A stretch of 64,000 nucleotides of DNA from NCBI RefSeq assembly GCF_000160455.2, contig NZ_ACJX03000001.1, forward strand, positions 1,374,001 to 1,438,000, in the 5' to 3' direction. This document shows, piece by piece, positions 1-8,503 of the stretch. The notes below the pieces were generated by a model that saw only the letters and a list, made by a program, of their open reading frames with translations, made no database searches and was not told the origin of the DNA. The position numbers and the translations under genes are program-made. Within the stretch, counting starts at the first letter, position 1, and every line of letters begins with the position of its first letter. Source of the DNA: Acetomicrobium hydrogeniformans ATCC BAA-1850. Lineage in GTDB: Bacteria > Synergistota > Synergistia > Synergistales > Acetomicrobiaceae.

Positions 1-2
1 AG

Positions 3-515
3 CTGGATGTAAAACCTGGTGCAAGAGTCTTGGAGTGCGGGACAGGTTCGGGAGGGATGACCAGTGTCTTCGCACATTTCGTCGGGGACGAAGGTCGAGT
101 CTACTCCTATGACGAGCGTGATGAATTTGTTGAGCTAGCACGCCGAAACTGTAAGAGATGGAAAGTTGACCACAGGGTAGAATTCAAGACAAGAAACATA
201 TCGGAAGGTTTTGATGAAGTCAATGTGGATGCCCTTTTCCTGGATTTACCCGATCCATGGAATTATCTTAACCAGGCAAGAAACGCTCTCGCCCTGGGTC
301 GCAGGATGGGGGCTTTGCTTCCCACCTTCAACCAAATAGAGAGGTTTTTGAGGGCTTTGCAAGAAAAGGGTTTCATCGATGTCGAAGTAATCGAGATATT
401 TCACAGGAACCTTAAGACTGATCCAAACAGGTTAAGGCCGGAAGATCGAATGATAGGACATACGGGGTATCTCATTTTTGCGACATCTGTGACTGATTTC
501 GATGGCGGTGTCTAA
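3..515 (+). CDS. trmI: tRNA (adenine-58-N1)-methyltransferase, C-terminal part
   Basis: This is the 3' part of a class I SAM-dependent methyltransferase; its start lies before the window. The frame is open from base 3. The SAM-binding motif I reads ECGTGSGG at the visible N-terminus, followed by the acidic loop DERDEF and the motif LDLPDPW typical of the TrmI/Gcd14 family. The tail NRLRPEDRMIGHTGYL is also the usual TrmI ending. The family methylates N1 of A58 in the tRNA T-loop, a modification that stabilises tRNA. The gene overlaps the following queH start by up to 14 bases, so the two are probably translated together. The family assignment is good; the substrate is inferred from homology. 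Confidence 0.85.
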   Translation: MDVKPGARVLECGTGSGGMTSVFAHFVGDEGRVYSYDERDEFVELARRNCKRWKVDHRVEFKTRNISEGFDEVNVDALFLDLPDPWNYLNQARNALALGRRMGALLPTFNQIERFLRALQEKGFIDVEVIEIFHRNLKTDPNRLRPEDRMIGHTGYLIFATSVTDFDGGV

Positions 516-1071
516 TGAAATGAGAATTTTACTGCAACTTTGCTGTGCCCCAGACGGCACCGTACCTCTGGACATATTGCTTTGCGAGGGCAATGAGGTT
601 ATTTGTTTCTTTTACGGACATAACATACACCCCCAAGAGGAGTACGAAAGACGTCTTTGCGCCGCAAGGCAATTGGCCGAATTTTTTCGTGTTACCCTAG
701 TAGTTCCACCCTACGACCCGGATCGTTGGCTGTGGAGTACCAGAGGTCTGGCGAAAGAACCCGAAGGCGGCAGAAGGTGTCTGTTGTGTTACGGGTTACA
801 GATCGAGGCTGCCGTATTTTTGGCTAAAGCCTTAAAGTGCGACGCCTGTGCCACGACCCTTACGATAAGCCCCCATAAGGATCCCGAGTCGATCAATGCA
901 ATTGGGAGGCGCATGTCTCTAAGGGTGGGCCTTCAATGGATAGATCGCATTTGGAGGAAGGGCGGAGGGTTCGTCGAATCCGTCGCAAAAAGTAAAGAAA
1001 TGGGATTATACAGACAACGTTATTGCGGTTGCGTATATAGCATACAGCATCGGGAGGTGAGTGTGCGTTGA
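502..1071 (+). CDS. queH: Epoxyqueuosine reductase QueH
   Basis: This is a 189-residue protein of the QueH (former DUF208) family, which reduces epoxyqueuosine to queuosine in tRNA and replaces cobalamin-dependent QueG. The hallmark cysteines are visible: the CC pair near residue 15 (LLQLCCAPD), CLLC near residue 95, CDAC near 115 and the C-terminal CGC. These match the metal- and Fe-S-binding cysteines known for the family. The ATG at 502 gives a 14-base overlap with trmI. An internal ATG at 520, giving MRILLQLCCAP, is closer to the usual QueH N-terminus and is an alternative start. Another queuosine gene, tgt, lies near 58 kb in this window. Confidence 0.88.
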   Translation: MAVSNEMRILLQLCCAPDGTVPLDILLCEGNEVICFFYGHNIHPQEEYERRLCAARQLAEFFRVTLVVPPYDPDRWLWSTRGLAKEPEGGRRCLLCYGLQIEAAVFLAKALKCDACATTLTISPHKDPESINAIGRRMSLRVGLQWIDRIWRKGGGFVESVAKSKEMGLYRQRYCGCVYSIQHREVSVR

Positions 1072-2045
1072 CCAAAGGCTTTTCAATATCGGTAGGAAAG
1101 GTCCCTCCTCATTTACTGCAACCCCTTTTGAAAGGTTTGCGGGGATTACATAGAGATGAGGTGCTGGTAGGACCTCAAATTGGCGAGGACGCGGCGGTCG
1201 TAGGGTGGCCTGCCGGCGCTTTTTTGATGGCCACCTCCGATCCAATAGTCGGTGCCGTGAAGGGGGCTGGCAATCTGTTGGTGAACGTAAATGCCAACGA
1301 TATAGCCTCCAAGGGCGGTGATCCGGCTTATATGTTGGTTGTCCTAATTTTGCCCGCTACCATGACTTTAGACGATGCAACTTCTCTTATGAAAGAAGTA
1401 AACGAAGAGGCAAAAAAAATTGGAGTAGCCGTTATAGGCGGACATACGGAGTTTTCCGATCGTTATGAACATCCCATTATGGTCGGCACCATGCTTGGTA
1501 TGGGTTATAGGGTATTGAGAGCAAGCTCGATAAGGCCGGGAGATGTATTGCTTTTAACAAAACACGTTGGCTTGGAGGGAATGACGATCCTGGCAAACGA
1601 CAGGGAAGATTTGCTTGCCGACCTCCTTTCTCCGTATGAGATTGAAGAAGTGAAGGGATGGGCTTCAATGCTGTCGGTCCTTCCTGAGGCGAGGTTGTTG
1701 AGGGATCTTGCGGCTTTTATGCACGATCCTACCGAGGGGGGAGTTATGGGCGGAATATCGGAAATAGTTTCGTTGACCTCTCTCAAGGTAAAGTTGAATA
1801 CAGATACCTTCCCGTTGCATCCCATTACAAAAAAGGTATCCCTTGCCTTGGGTTTTGATCCCCTCTATTTGATTTCCTCGGGGGTGCTCTTGGCCGTCCT
1901 TTCGCCCGATAAAGTCGAAATAGCAGAGGAGCGCTTGAGGAAGGCCGGAATTCGTTGCTCTGTAGTGGGATCTTTTGAGTGCGAGGGCTTGGGTGCCCAG
2001 GATTTTATGGCGAAGGAAGAGCTCTGGCGAATGTTAAGTCTTTGA
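1068..2045 (+). CDS. HypE-like AIR synthase-related protein
   Basis: This 325-residue protein belongs to the AIR synthase/HypE/ThiL/SelD ATP-binding superfamily. The N-terminal half carries the family motif GEDAAVV and the pair NVNANDIASKGGDP, which bind ATP and Mg in relatives. The second half has the PTEGGVMGG motif. It resembles HypE, which makes the cyanide ligand of NiFe hydrogenases, but lacks the C-terminal PRIC-type cysteine tail that HypE needs to carry the carbamoyl or cyano group. It is therefore more likely a HypE paralogue of unknown substrate. It starts with TTG at 1068, overlapping the queH stop, behind the Shine-Dalgarno sequence GGGAGGTGAG. Confidence 0.7.
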   Translation: MTKGFSISVGKVPPHLLQPLLKGLRGLHRDEVLVGPQIGEDAAVVGWPAGAFLMATSDPIVGAVKGAGNLLVNVNANDIASKGGDPAYMLVVLILPATMTLDDATSLMKEVNEEAKKIGVAVIGGHTEFSDRYEHPIMVGTMLGMGYRVLRASSIRPGDVLLLTKHVGLEGMTILANDREDLLADLLSPYEIEEVKGWASMLSVLPEARLLRDLAAFMHDPTEGGVMGGISEIVSLTSLKVKLNTDTFPLHPITKKVSLALGFDPLYLISSGVLLAVLSPDKVEIAEERLRKAGIRCSVVGSFECEGLGAQDFMAKEELWRMLSL

Positions 2046-2146
2046 ATAGACACAGAAAGATTTGCCGGAAAATTGTCCGATGGCTTTAGTGTCTCCGTTA
2101 GTTTATAATATTTACAAGCTTCATTTTTATATAAGGAGGGGAAATC

Positions 2147-2305
2147 ATGAAATACGTTTGTACGGTTTGCGGTTATGTTTATGATCCAGCTCAGGGCGAT
2201 CCGGATTCGGGAATTTCTCCGGGTACTGCTTTTGACGATTTGCCCGACGATTGGGTATGTCCCGTCTGTGGAGTAGGAAAGGATATGTTCGAACCGGCGG
2301 AATAA
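2147..2305 (+). CDS. Rubredoxin
   Basis: A 52-residue rubredoxin. It has the two CxxCG knuckles, CTVCGY at residues 5-10 and CPVCGV at 38-43, which bind a single iron, and the conserved [10 protein letters not shown] segment. It is a small cytoplasmic electron carrier of anaerobes, often serving oxygen or superoxide detoxification or other redox enzymes. The Shine-Dalgarno sequence AAGGAGGGG sits just before the ATG. A TATAAT at 2104-2109 may be its -10 box, but no good -35 element is visible. No partner such as rubrerythrin or superoxide reductase lies beside it, so its redox partner is unknown. Confidence 0.95.
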   Translation: MKYVCTVCGYVYDPAQGDPDSGISPGTAFDDLPDDWVCPVCGVGKDMFEPAE

Positions 2306-2356
2306 AACGATTACGATGCAGATGCTGTTTATTCTGTCAGTTTGAAAAATATTCGC

Positions 2357-2385
2357 TTGACATATCGGGAAAAAGGTATTATAAA
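2357..2385 (+). promoter_or_regulatory. Promoter of the threonine operon leader
   Basis: The -35 box TTGACA (2357-2362) and the -10 box TATAAA (2380-2385) are separated by 17 bases, a near-consensus sigma-70 promoter. It lies about 30 bases before the 5' strand of T-box stem I, so the transcript begins with the leader. Confidence 0.8.
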
Positions 2386-2415
2386 GACCAACAATAACAA
2401 TATCGAAGATTTTTG

Positions 2416-2668
2416 CGATGAAGGGGAAGAGTAGTCCGTTTCGACGAACTCCAGAGAGGAAGTTCAAGGGTGAAAGACTTCCGTTCGTGGGCGGGCGAAG
2501 ACCACCCCCGAGCTGCCATCGAAGCCGATGCTCGTCGGATAAGGTGGCGGGGTCCGCCCCTTAAAGCGGAGAGAGATCCGAAAGGCGTCTTTCGGAAATT
2601 GGAGTGGAACCGCGAGAGCCCTCCTCTCGCCTCCAAGCGGAGGCTTGAGGGGGGTTTGATAATTTTAC
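2416..2668 (+). promoter_or_regulatory. T-box riboswitch, threonine-specific
   Basis: A complete T-box leader. Stem I runs from CGATG (2416-2420) to CATCG (2518-2522), with an inner helix GTCCG/CGGGC bracketing the specifier loop. That loop has AGTA on the 5' side and GAAG-ACC-A on the 3' side, so the specifier codon is ACC (2501-2503), a threonine codon. AGAGAGG (2453-2459) and GGTGAAAG (2469-2476) are typical stem I elements. The T-box sequence TGGAACCGCG is at 2605-2614, where TGGA would pair with the tRNA acceptor end. A terminator hairpin follows. Uncharged tRNA-Thr should stabilise the antiterminator and switch on thrC-thrB-lysC-asd. Confidence 0.93.
2619..2668 (+). terminator. T-box-controlled intrinsic terminator
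   Basis: A GC-rich hairpin with arms at 2619-2634 and 2638-2654, including CCTCC/GGAGG next to the loop, is followed by the T-rich stretch TTTGATAATTTT. It directly follows the T-box sequence and is mutually exclusive with the antiterminator. Confidence 0.8.
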
Positions 2669-2687
2669 GGGAGGATGGAGAGTCCAC

Positions 2688-3731
2688 ATGGTTTGCTTAT
2701 TGAAAAGATATGCCGAGTTTTTTCCCCTTACCCCAAATACGCCCCTTCTGTCTATAGGAGAGGGAAATACGCCCCTGGTCGAGCTTTGTAATTTGGGAGC
2801 GAAACTAGAAATAGAGCTTTTCGCTAAATTTGAAGGATTAAATCCCACAGGCTCTTTTAAGGATCGGGGCATGGTGTTGGCCGTTTCCAAGGCAGTTGAA
2901 GAGGGTTCGTCAGGCATCATATGTGCTTCGACAGGCAATACCTCGGCGTCGGCAGCGGCATATGCGGCCAAGGCGGGAATAAAATGCCACGTGATCCTTC
3001 CTTCCGGCAAGGTGGCAAAAGGCAAGCTCGCCCAGGCGTTGATATATGACGCCAACGTTTTGGCCCTGCGGGGAAATTTCGATGTAGCCCTCGAAATGGT
3101 CCGCAAGATTGCCGATAATTTGGGCTTAAAGATAGTCAACTCCGTAAATCCCTACAGATTGTGGGGGCAAAGAAGCGGCGCCTGGGAAGTTTGCGATGAA
3201 ATCGGTGCTCCCGACTGGTGCGTCTTGCCCGTCGGCAATGCGGGCAACATCACTGCCTACTGGACGGGTTTCTTTCAGTATATGAAAAAAGGTTTGATCG
3301 GATCGATACCGAAAATGGTGGGCATACAAGCCCAGGGAGCTGCTCCCCTTGTGAAGGGCTTTCCCGTTCCCGAACCTGAGACAATAGCGACGGCGATACG
3401 GATCGGCAATCCCGTCAATGCAAAAAAAGCTTTAGCTGCCGCTAGAAACAGCAACGGTATGTTTTTATCCGTTTCAGACGAGGAGATCTTAAATGCCCAG
3501 AAAGAGCTTGCCCGGAAAGAGGGTATTTTTGCCGAACCTGCATCTTGTGCCACGCTGGCCGGTCTTTATAAATTAAAAAAAGAGGGGAAATTGCCCAAGA
3601 ACATCAGGGTTGTCATGGTTTTGACCGGCAATGGCCTGAAAGATCCTCAAATTGTGGATCGAGTAACGTCCTCGCCCAGAGAGATAGAGGCAAAATATGA
3701 TGTTTTAAAGGAGGCGATCCTTTCGTGTTGA
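2688..3731 (+). CDS. thrC: Threonine synthase
   Basis: A PLP-dependent enzyme of 347 residues that converts O-phosphohomoserine to threonine, the last step of the pathway. The PLP lysine is in GSFKDRG (Lys58), and the early segment GEGNTPLVE and ASTGNTSASAAAYA are characteristic. The length matches the shorter bacterial class of ThrC. It is the first gene after the T-box leader and overlaps thrB by 7 bases, so the downstream genes share its regulation. The start ATG has GGGAGG at 2669-2674 and a closer GGAGAG before it. Confidence 0.96.
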   Translation: MVCLLKRYAEFFPLTPNTPLLSIGEGNTPLVELCNLGAKLEIELFAKFEGLNPTGSFKDRGMVLAVSKAVEEGSSGIICASTGNTSASAAAYAAKAGIKCHVILPSGKVAKGKLAQALIYDANVLALRGNFDVALEMVRKIADNLGLKIVNSVNPYRLWGQRSGAWEVCDEIGAPDWCVLPVGNAGNITAYWTGFFQYMKKGLIGSIPKMVGIQAQGAAPLVKGFPVPEPETIATAIRIGNPVNAKKALAAARNSNGMFLSVSDEEILNAQKELARKEGIFAEPASCATLAGLYKLKKEGKLPKNIRVVMVLTGNGLKDPQIVDRVTSSPREIEAKYDVLKEAILSC

Positions 3732-4681
3732 CCGTCATAGTGCCGGCGTCAAGTGCAAACATAGGGTCGGGCTTCGACTCCTTCGGCGTTGCCCTGTCTT
3801 TGTATAATAAATATCAATTGCTTGGATTATTGCCGGCGAAAAGATATGACATTGATGCTGTTGGAGAAGGCGGAAAGGGGCTAGCATCGCCCGAGAGCAA
3901 TCTGCTGATTAGGTCTTACGAAGCGGCCATGAAGAGATTCGATGTTCCTCTTGTCGGGCTTAAGATCAGATCTTATAACGCTATTCCCCTCGCAAGGGGG
4001 CTTGGAAGCTCTGCCTCAGCGGTGGTGGGAGGCGTCATGTTGGCGAATGTAATAGGCAAGATCAATTTGCCGAAAGAGAAACTCCTTCCCATCATGGTTG
4101 AGCTGGAGGGGCATCCCGACAACGTAGTTCCCTCCTGTATTGGCGGTTTCGTGATAAGCTCTTGGGATGATAAAGATGTGAAATTCGTGCAATTACCGCC
4201 CTTCAGGGAGAAGGTGAAAGTGGTCGTAGCTGTGCCCGATGTGACTGTGGACACCAAACAGGCCCGAGAGGTGTTGCCCCGAGACGTCTCCCTTCAGGAT
4301 GCCGTATTCAACTTGAGCAGGGCTGCCCTCTTTGCAGCTTCATGGATGACGGGAAAACTGGAAAACTTGCCATGGGCTATGGAGGACAAGCTTCACCAGC
4401 CCTATAGGGCCAAGCTTTTCCCGGGAGGAGAGGAGATACTGGAACGCGTCAAATCCGCTCCGGGATGCCTTGGGGCCGCCATAAGCGGCTCCGGTCCGAG
4501 TGTCCTGGCCTTTGTTAGGGGAAATCCTACGCGAACGGCGAAGGAGATGTGCTCCGTCTTCACAGAGAAGGGCTTGAGATCTCGCTTTTTCGTCTTGGAT
4601 GTCGATCAGGAGGGAGCCAGGATCAAAACCTCGGAAACGAACATCTCTATGGAGGCAGATAAATGTCCCTCCCTTTCGTAG
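3725..4681 (+). CDS. thrB: Homoserine kinase
   Basis: A GHMP-family kinase of 318 residues that phosphorylates homoserine, making the substrate of ThrC. The N-terminal motif PASSANIGSGFDSFG and the ATP-binding loop ARGLGSSAS (around residues 90-98) are visible, with AISGSGPSVLA near the C-terminus. It starts with GTG inside the end of thrC and ends 19 bases into lysC, so it is tightly coupled on both sides. Confidence 0.96.
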   Translation: MLTVIVPASSANIGSGFDSFGVALSLYNKYQLLGLLPAKRYDIDAVGEGGKGLASPESNLLIRSYEAAMKRFDVPLVGLKIRSYNAIPLARGLGSSASAVVGGVMLANVIGKINLPKEKLLPIMVELEGHPDNVVPSCIGGFVISSWDDKDVKFVQLPPFREKVKVVVAVPDVTVDTKQAREVLPRDVSLQDAVFNLSRAALFAASWMTGKLENLPWAMEDKLHQPYRAKLFPGGEEILERVKSAPGCLGAAISGSGPSVLAFVRGNPTRTAKEMCSVFTEKGLRSRFFVLDVDQEGARIKTSETNISMEADKCPSLS

Positions 4682-5889
4682 TGTTGAAATTTGGTGGAAG
4701 TTCCTTGGCTACCGTCGACAGGATCCGTAATGTGGCGGGTCGAGTGAAAAACGACTACTTGGATCGAGGCCTTAAGGTCGCGGTTGTCGTTTCGGCCATG
4801 GGCAAGACAACGGATGGGTTAATAGATCTCGCACAAAGAACCTCCAATGTTTTAAACGGCAGGGAATTGGATCAGCTTCTCGTCACGGGCGAACAGCAGA
4901 GCGCTGCATTGTTGGCGATGGCCATAGAGGAGCTTGGCTTCAGGGCAAAGTCCTTCAATGGCGCTCAAGCAGGTATCTCGGCGACGGGCTACCATATGGA
5001 AGGCAGGATTGCTGACGTAAACCCTGAGAGGGTGCTTTCCTGGCTGGAAGGAGAAGGAGAAGTAGCGGTTGTAACGGGCTTCCAGGGGATTAACGAAGCC
5101 GGAGATTTCGTAACCTTGGGAAGGGGCGGTTCGGATCTGTCTGCGGTGGCTTTGGCAGTTGCCCTGAAGAGCAGCTTTTGCCATATATACACAGATGTTG
5201 ACGGGGTTTACACAGCGGATCCGAAAATTGTTTCGACTGCGAGGAAATTAACGAACGTTTCCTACGAGGAGTGCATAGAAATGGCAGCCCTCGGCGCGAA
5301 GGTCCTTCAGGCAAGAAGCGTTGAATTCGCGTCTTTATACGACATGCTCATTTATGTGAGTTCCAGCATATTGGAAGGGGAGGGAACGTGGGTGAAAGAA
5401 AAAACAATTAAGGAAGGTCTTGCTATAAAAGCTGTTGTTCATGATAAAAATATTGCTAAAATAGCTGTGCTGGGAGTGCCCGACGTCCCCGGAATAGCTG
5501 CCGGTTTGTTCAGCAAACTGGCAGATAGGGGAGTCGGAGTGGAGATGATAATACAAAGCGTTATGCGGGGAGACGTTAACGATATCGCTTTTCTGGTCAA
5601 GGAGACGCTCTTGGGAGAGGCCATAGAAGTATGCGGAGATTATGCCCGCGAGATCGATGCTCAGGGGGTTACCTACGATGCTGAGGTTGGAAGGGTGTCC
5701 ATAGTCGGGGTAGGGTTGTCCCTTCATCCGGAAATACCTGCCGAGATGTTTTCGGTTTTATCCGGGGAGGGCATTAACATAGATATGATTTCATCCACTT
5801 CCAACTCGATAACCTGTGTAATTTCATCGTCGATGATAGATAGGGCTGTATCTGCTTTGCACAGACATTTCTTGGAAGGAGAAAAGTAA
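4663..5889 (+). CDS. lysC: Aspartate kinase
   Basis: Catalyses phosphorylation of aspartate, the entry step to lysine, threonine and methionine. The 408-residue protein has the KFGGSS motif at residues 9-14, the kinase core with GRGGSDLSAVALA, and two C-terminal ACT domains (VPDVPGIAAGLF and the segment starting VSIVGVGLS), the sites of amino-acid feedback in this family. The length fits the stand-alone monofunctional class. Its place under a Thr T-box suggests that this copy feeds threonine synthesis and may be inhibited by threonine; the latter is inference. The ATG at 4663 overlaps the thrB end. Confidence 0.95.
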   Translation: MSLPFVVLKFGGSSLATVDRIRNVAGRVKNDYLDRGLKVAVVVSAMGKTTDGLIDLAQRTSNVLNGRELDQLLVTGEQQSAALLAMAIEELGFRAKSFNGAQAGISATGYHMEGRIADVNPERVLSWLEGEGEVAVVTGFQGINEAGDFVTLGRGGSDLSAVALAVALKSSFCHIYTDVDGVYTADPKIVSTARKLTNVSYEECIEMAALGAKVLQARSVEFASLYDMLIYVSSSILEGEGTWVKEKTIKEGLAIKAVVHDKNIAKIAVLGVPDVPGIAAGLFSKLADRGVGVEMIIQSVMRGDVNDIAFLVKETLLGEAIEVCGDYAREIDAQGVTYDAEVGRVSIVGVGLSLHPEIPAEMFSVLSGEGINIDMISSTSNSITCVISSSMIDRAVSALHRHFLEGEK

Positions 5890-5890
5890 A

Positions 5891-6892
5891 ATGAGGATAG
5901 CAATTTTAGGAGCAACAGGTCTGGTAGGACAAGAGATGATAAAGACTCTGGAGGACAGAAATTTTCCGGTTACGGAATTCATACCTCTGGCCTCCAGCAA
6001 GTCGGCTGGCAAGCTCGTTGCGTTTCGCGGAAGCCAATTTGAGGTAAAAGAAGTGTCACAGGATGTTTTTGAAGGAGTGGAAATAGCGCTTTTTTCGGCC
6101 GGAGCCGATGCATCCAAAAAGTGGGCTCCCATAGCCGTTTCTAAGGGTGCCGTTGTGATAGATAACAGCTCCGCATGGAGAATGGATCCGGAGGTTCCTC
6201 TCGTTATCCCTGAAGTAAATCCCCAAGACATAAGGCAGCACAGAGGAATAATAGCCAATCCTAACTGTGCCACCATCCAAGCTCTTGTAGCCCTGGCTCC
6301 TCTTCACAGGAGGTTTCGTCTGGAGTATTTTTCGGCCGTTACTTTTCAATCGGTATCGGGGACAGGAAAGGAAGCCCTGGCAGAGCTCGACGATAGCATC
6401 TCTTCAATTTTGAAGGGAAACACCTTTGAACCCCATGTTTATCCTTTACCCATAGGATTTAACGTCTTGCCTCACATTGGGGATATCGACGAGACGGGCG
6501 TTTCCGAAGAAGAGTGGAAAATGTTGAACGAGTCAAGAAAGATATTGCACCATCATAGATTGCAGGTTAGTTGTACTACAGTGAGGGTGCCCGTAAGGCG
6601 TGGACATTCCGAGGCCATCGTGGCACAATTTGAGGATCAGGTGACGCTCGAGGAGGCATACGCCTTGCTTTCCGATGCTTCCGGCGTTGTCGTAATGTTG
6701 GAAAATAAATACATAACTCCCTTGCAGGCTGCAGAAAGCGATTTTGTCTATGTAGGTCGTTTGAGGTATGATATGGGATTGCCCAGGGCCTTGTCCATGT
6801 GGGTCGTATCCGATAATTTAAGAAAGGGAGCAGCGTTAAACGCGGTGCAGATAGCTGAACTTCTTATCTCCGATTTAGGGGCTTTAAAATAA
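5891..6892 (+). CDS. asd: Aspartate-semialdehyde dehydrogenase
   Basis: Reduces aspartyl phosphate to aspartate semialdehyde with NADPH. The 333-residue protein opens with the Rossmann motif GATGLVGQEM. Its catalytic cysteine is in NPNCATIQ (Cys126), and the histidine region VRRGHSEA is present. It follows lysC after a single base and is the last gene of the T-box operon. Homoserine dehydrogenase, the step between Asd and ThrB, is absent from this cluster. Confidence 0.96.
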   Translation: MRIAILGATGLVGQEMIKTLEDRNFPVTEFIPLASSKSAGKLVAFRGSQFEVKEVSQDVFEGVEIALFSAGADASKKWAPIAVSKGAVVIDNSSAWRMDPEVPLVIPEVNPQDIRQHRGIIANPNCATIQALVALAPLHRRFRLEYFSAVTFQSVSGTGKEALAELDDSISSILKGNTFEPHVYPLPIGFNVLPHIGDIDETGVSEEEWKMLNESRKILHHHRLQVSCTTVRVPVRRGHSEAIVAQFEDQVTLEEAYALLSDASGVVVMLENKYITPLQAAESDFVYVGRLRYDMGLPRALSMWVVSDNLRKGAALNAVQIAELLISDLGALK

Positions 6893-6915
6893 AGACATTT
6901 CCTAGGAGGAGCAAA

Positions 6916-7770
6916 ATGAGGGCGAACAAGGCTTTAGGCCTTCTTGCGATTTTTCTTTCCCTAATGCTCTTTTCTGATCCTCATCTTTGTTTGGGAGAGG
7001 AAAAGGGGGCTACAACGGAAATTATATTGCTTTCCGACGAGCTTTATTACGATCCCGGCACGGGCAAGGTCACTGCCAAGGGAAACGTGGAAGTTACCAG
7101 AGAAGACCTGATAGTAAAGGCTCCCTTTGTAGAAGGGTTTATAAATACAGAGGAATTCAGGTTTTGGGACCAGGTCGTCGCCTCTTGGCCTTCCCAAGAG
7201 GCGACATTGACCTGCCTTGAGCTGCAGATAAGCAAAACTCAAGGGGGGACTTTGCTGCGCTCTGTCGGCAACAGCCATCTGGTGCGCGGCAAGGAAGACG
7301 ACATACGCTCAAATGAGCTGGAATGGCTGCAGGGTGAGAAGATTTATTACAGCGCTACGGGAGATGTCGATGCCCAATTCGGTCAAATGACCATAGTGGC
7401 GGAAAAGGTGGTAAGAGAAGGGGAGAATTTCAAGGCCGATAAGGTCCGCCGCTTTGTCGACAGGGGGCGCGGCCTTCAGGTGAGTGCCCTCGAGGTTACG
7501 GGGAAAATAAAAGACGAGATGATAGAGGAACTGCTAGCGAGCGGAAGCGTAGTGATAGATCATGAGCCCAAAGAGGGAGAAAAGACTCACATAACAGGTC
7601 AAAGGGCCCGCTATATAAAAAGTAAGGGGGTTTTGGAAGTTACCGGCGATGCCAGAGCAGTTCAGGAGGGAAGGACTATAGAGGCAGAAAATATAATTTA
7701 TCACGTGGACGATAAGCACATAGAGGCCTTGGGCAGGCCTAAAGTTACAGTGGAAGTCAAGGAGGAATAA
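6916..7770 (+). CDS. LptA/OstA-like lipopolysaccharide transport protein
   Basis: An exported protein of 284 residues with an N-terminal signal sequence (about residues 1-27, ending near LCLG). Repeated beta-strand segments follow, such as YDPGTGKVTAKGNVEV and KSKGVLEVTGDARAV, of the OstA/LptA jelly-roll type. LptA forms the periplasmic bridge that carries lipopolysaccharide from LptBFG and LptC to LptD. It is about 100 residues longer than a typical LptA and may contain two OstA-like units or cover part of the LptC role. It lies directly before lptB. The AGGAGGAGC ribosome-binding site supports the ATG. This is strong evidence for a double-membrane cell. Confidence 0.8.
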   Translation: MRANKALGLLAIFLSLMLFSDPHLCLGEEKGATTEIILLSDELYYDPGTGKVTAKGNVEVTREDLIVKAPFVEGFINTEEFRFWDQVVASWPSQEATLTCLELQISKTQGGTLLRSVGNSHLVRGKEDDIRSNELEWLQGEKIYYSATGDVDAQFGQMTIVAEKVVREGENFKADKVRRFVDRGRGLQVSALEVTGKIKDEMIEELLASGSVVIDHEPKEGEKTHITGQRARYIKSKGVLEVTGDARAVQEGRTIEAENIIYHVDDKHIEALGRPKVTVEVKEE

Positions 7771-7777
7771 GCCTGAT

Positions 7778-8503
7778 ATGGCCGACTTGCTTTCTGTTGT
7801 TAAATTAGAAAAATCCTTCAAACAGAGAAAGGTGGTATCGGGCGTTTCCTTTGAGGTCAGAAGAGGAGAGATAGTCGGTCTCCTGGGGCCGAACGGAGCT
7901 GGCAAGACTACTTCCTTTTACATGATCGTCGGCTTGCTTTATCCCGATGGAGGAAAAGTTTATCTCGATGATGTTGAGATTACATCTTTTCCCATGCATA
8001 ATCGTGCCAGGTTGGGTTTGGGTTATTTGCCCCAGGAACCCTCGGTCTTCAGATCTTTGACCGTTGAAGAAAACCTCCGCCTGGTGTTGGAGGAGCAGGG
8101 TTTAGGGGCGAAAGAAGTCGAAGAAAGGGTATCTCGTCTCACGAAAGAATTTGGTCTGGAAAAGATCGTAGATGTGAGGGGACAATCTTTAAGCGGTGGC
8201 GAGAGAAGAAGGGTGGAAATTGCCCGCACGTTGGCAATAGAGCCAGATTTTTTGATGCTTGACGAGCCCTTCAGCGGTATCGATCCCATTGCCGTTTACG
8301 ATATTCAACAGCTCATCGTTGGTTTGAGGCGAAGAGGATATGGAATAATCCTCACGGATCATAATGTCCGCGAGACACTGGCCATTACCGACAGGACCTG
8401 TTTGATTCACGAAGGACAAATCTTGGTAGAAGGCCCTCCTGATATGGTGGCAAGGAGCGACATAGCAAGAAAATACTATCTTGGAGAGAGATTTAGCTGG
8501 TAA
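7778..8503 (+). CDS. lptB: LPS export ABC transporter ATP-binding protein LptB
   Basis: A 241-residue ABC ATPase. Walker A is GPNGAGKTT (residues 37-45), the signature is LSGGERRRVEIAR, Walker B is FLMLDEPFSGID, and the switch histidine is in TDHNVRE. The FSGIDP and LPQEPSVFR segments are specific to the LptB group. It powers extraction of lipopolysaccharide from the inner membrane with LptF and LptG, which are not in this window. It begins 7 bases after the LptA-like gene. Its last 11 bases overlap the 3' end of the opposing peptidase gene. Confidence 0.94.
   Translation: MADLLSVVKLEKSFKQRKVVSGVSFEVRRGEIVGLLGPNGAGKTTSFYMIVGLLYPDGGKVYLDDVEITSFPMHNRARLGLGYLPQEPSVFRSLTVEENLRLVLEEQGLGAKEVEERVSRLTKEFGLEKIVDVRGQSLSGGERRRVEIARTLAIEPDFLMLDEPFSGIDPIAVYDIQQLIVGLRRRGYGIILTDHNVRETLAITDRTCLIHEGQILVEGPPDMVARSDIARKYYLGERFSW

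Noticed and set aside
2470-2703. Plus-strand 77-residue frame before thrC
   Set aside because: It lies over the T-box leader and terminator; structure of the RNA explains the sequence and no ribosome-binding site supports it.
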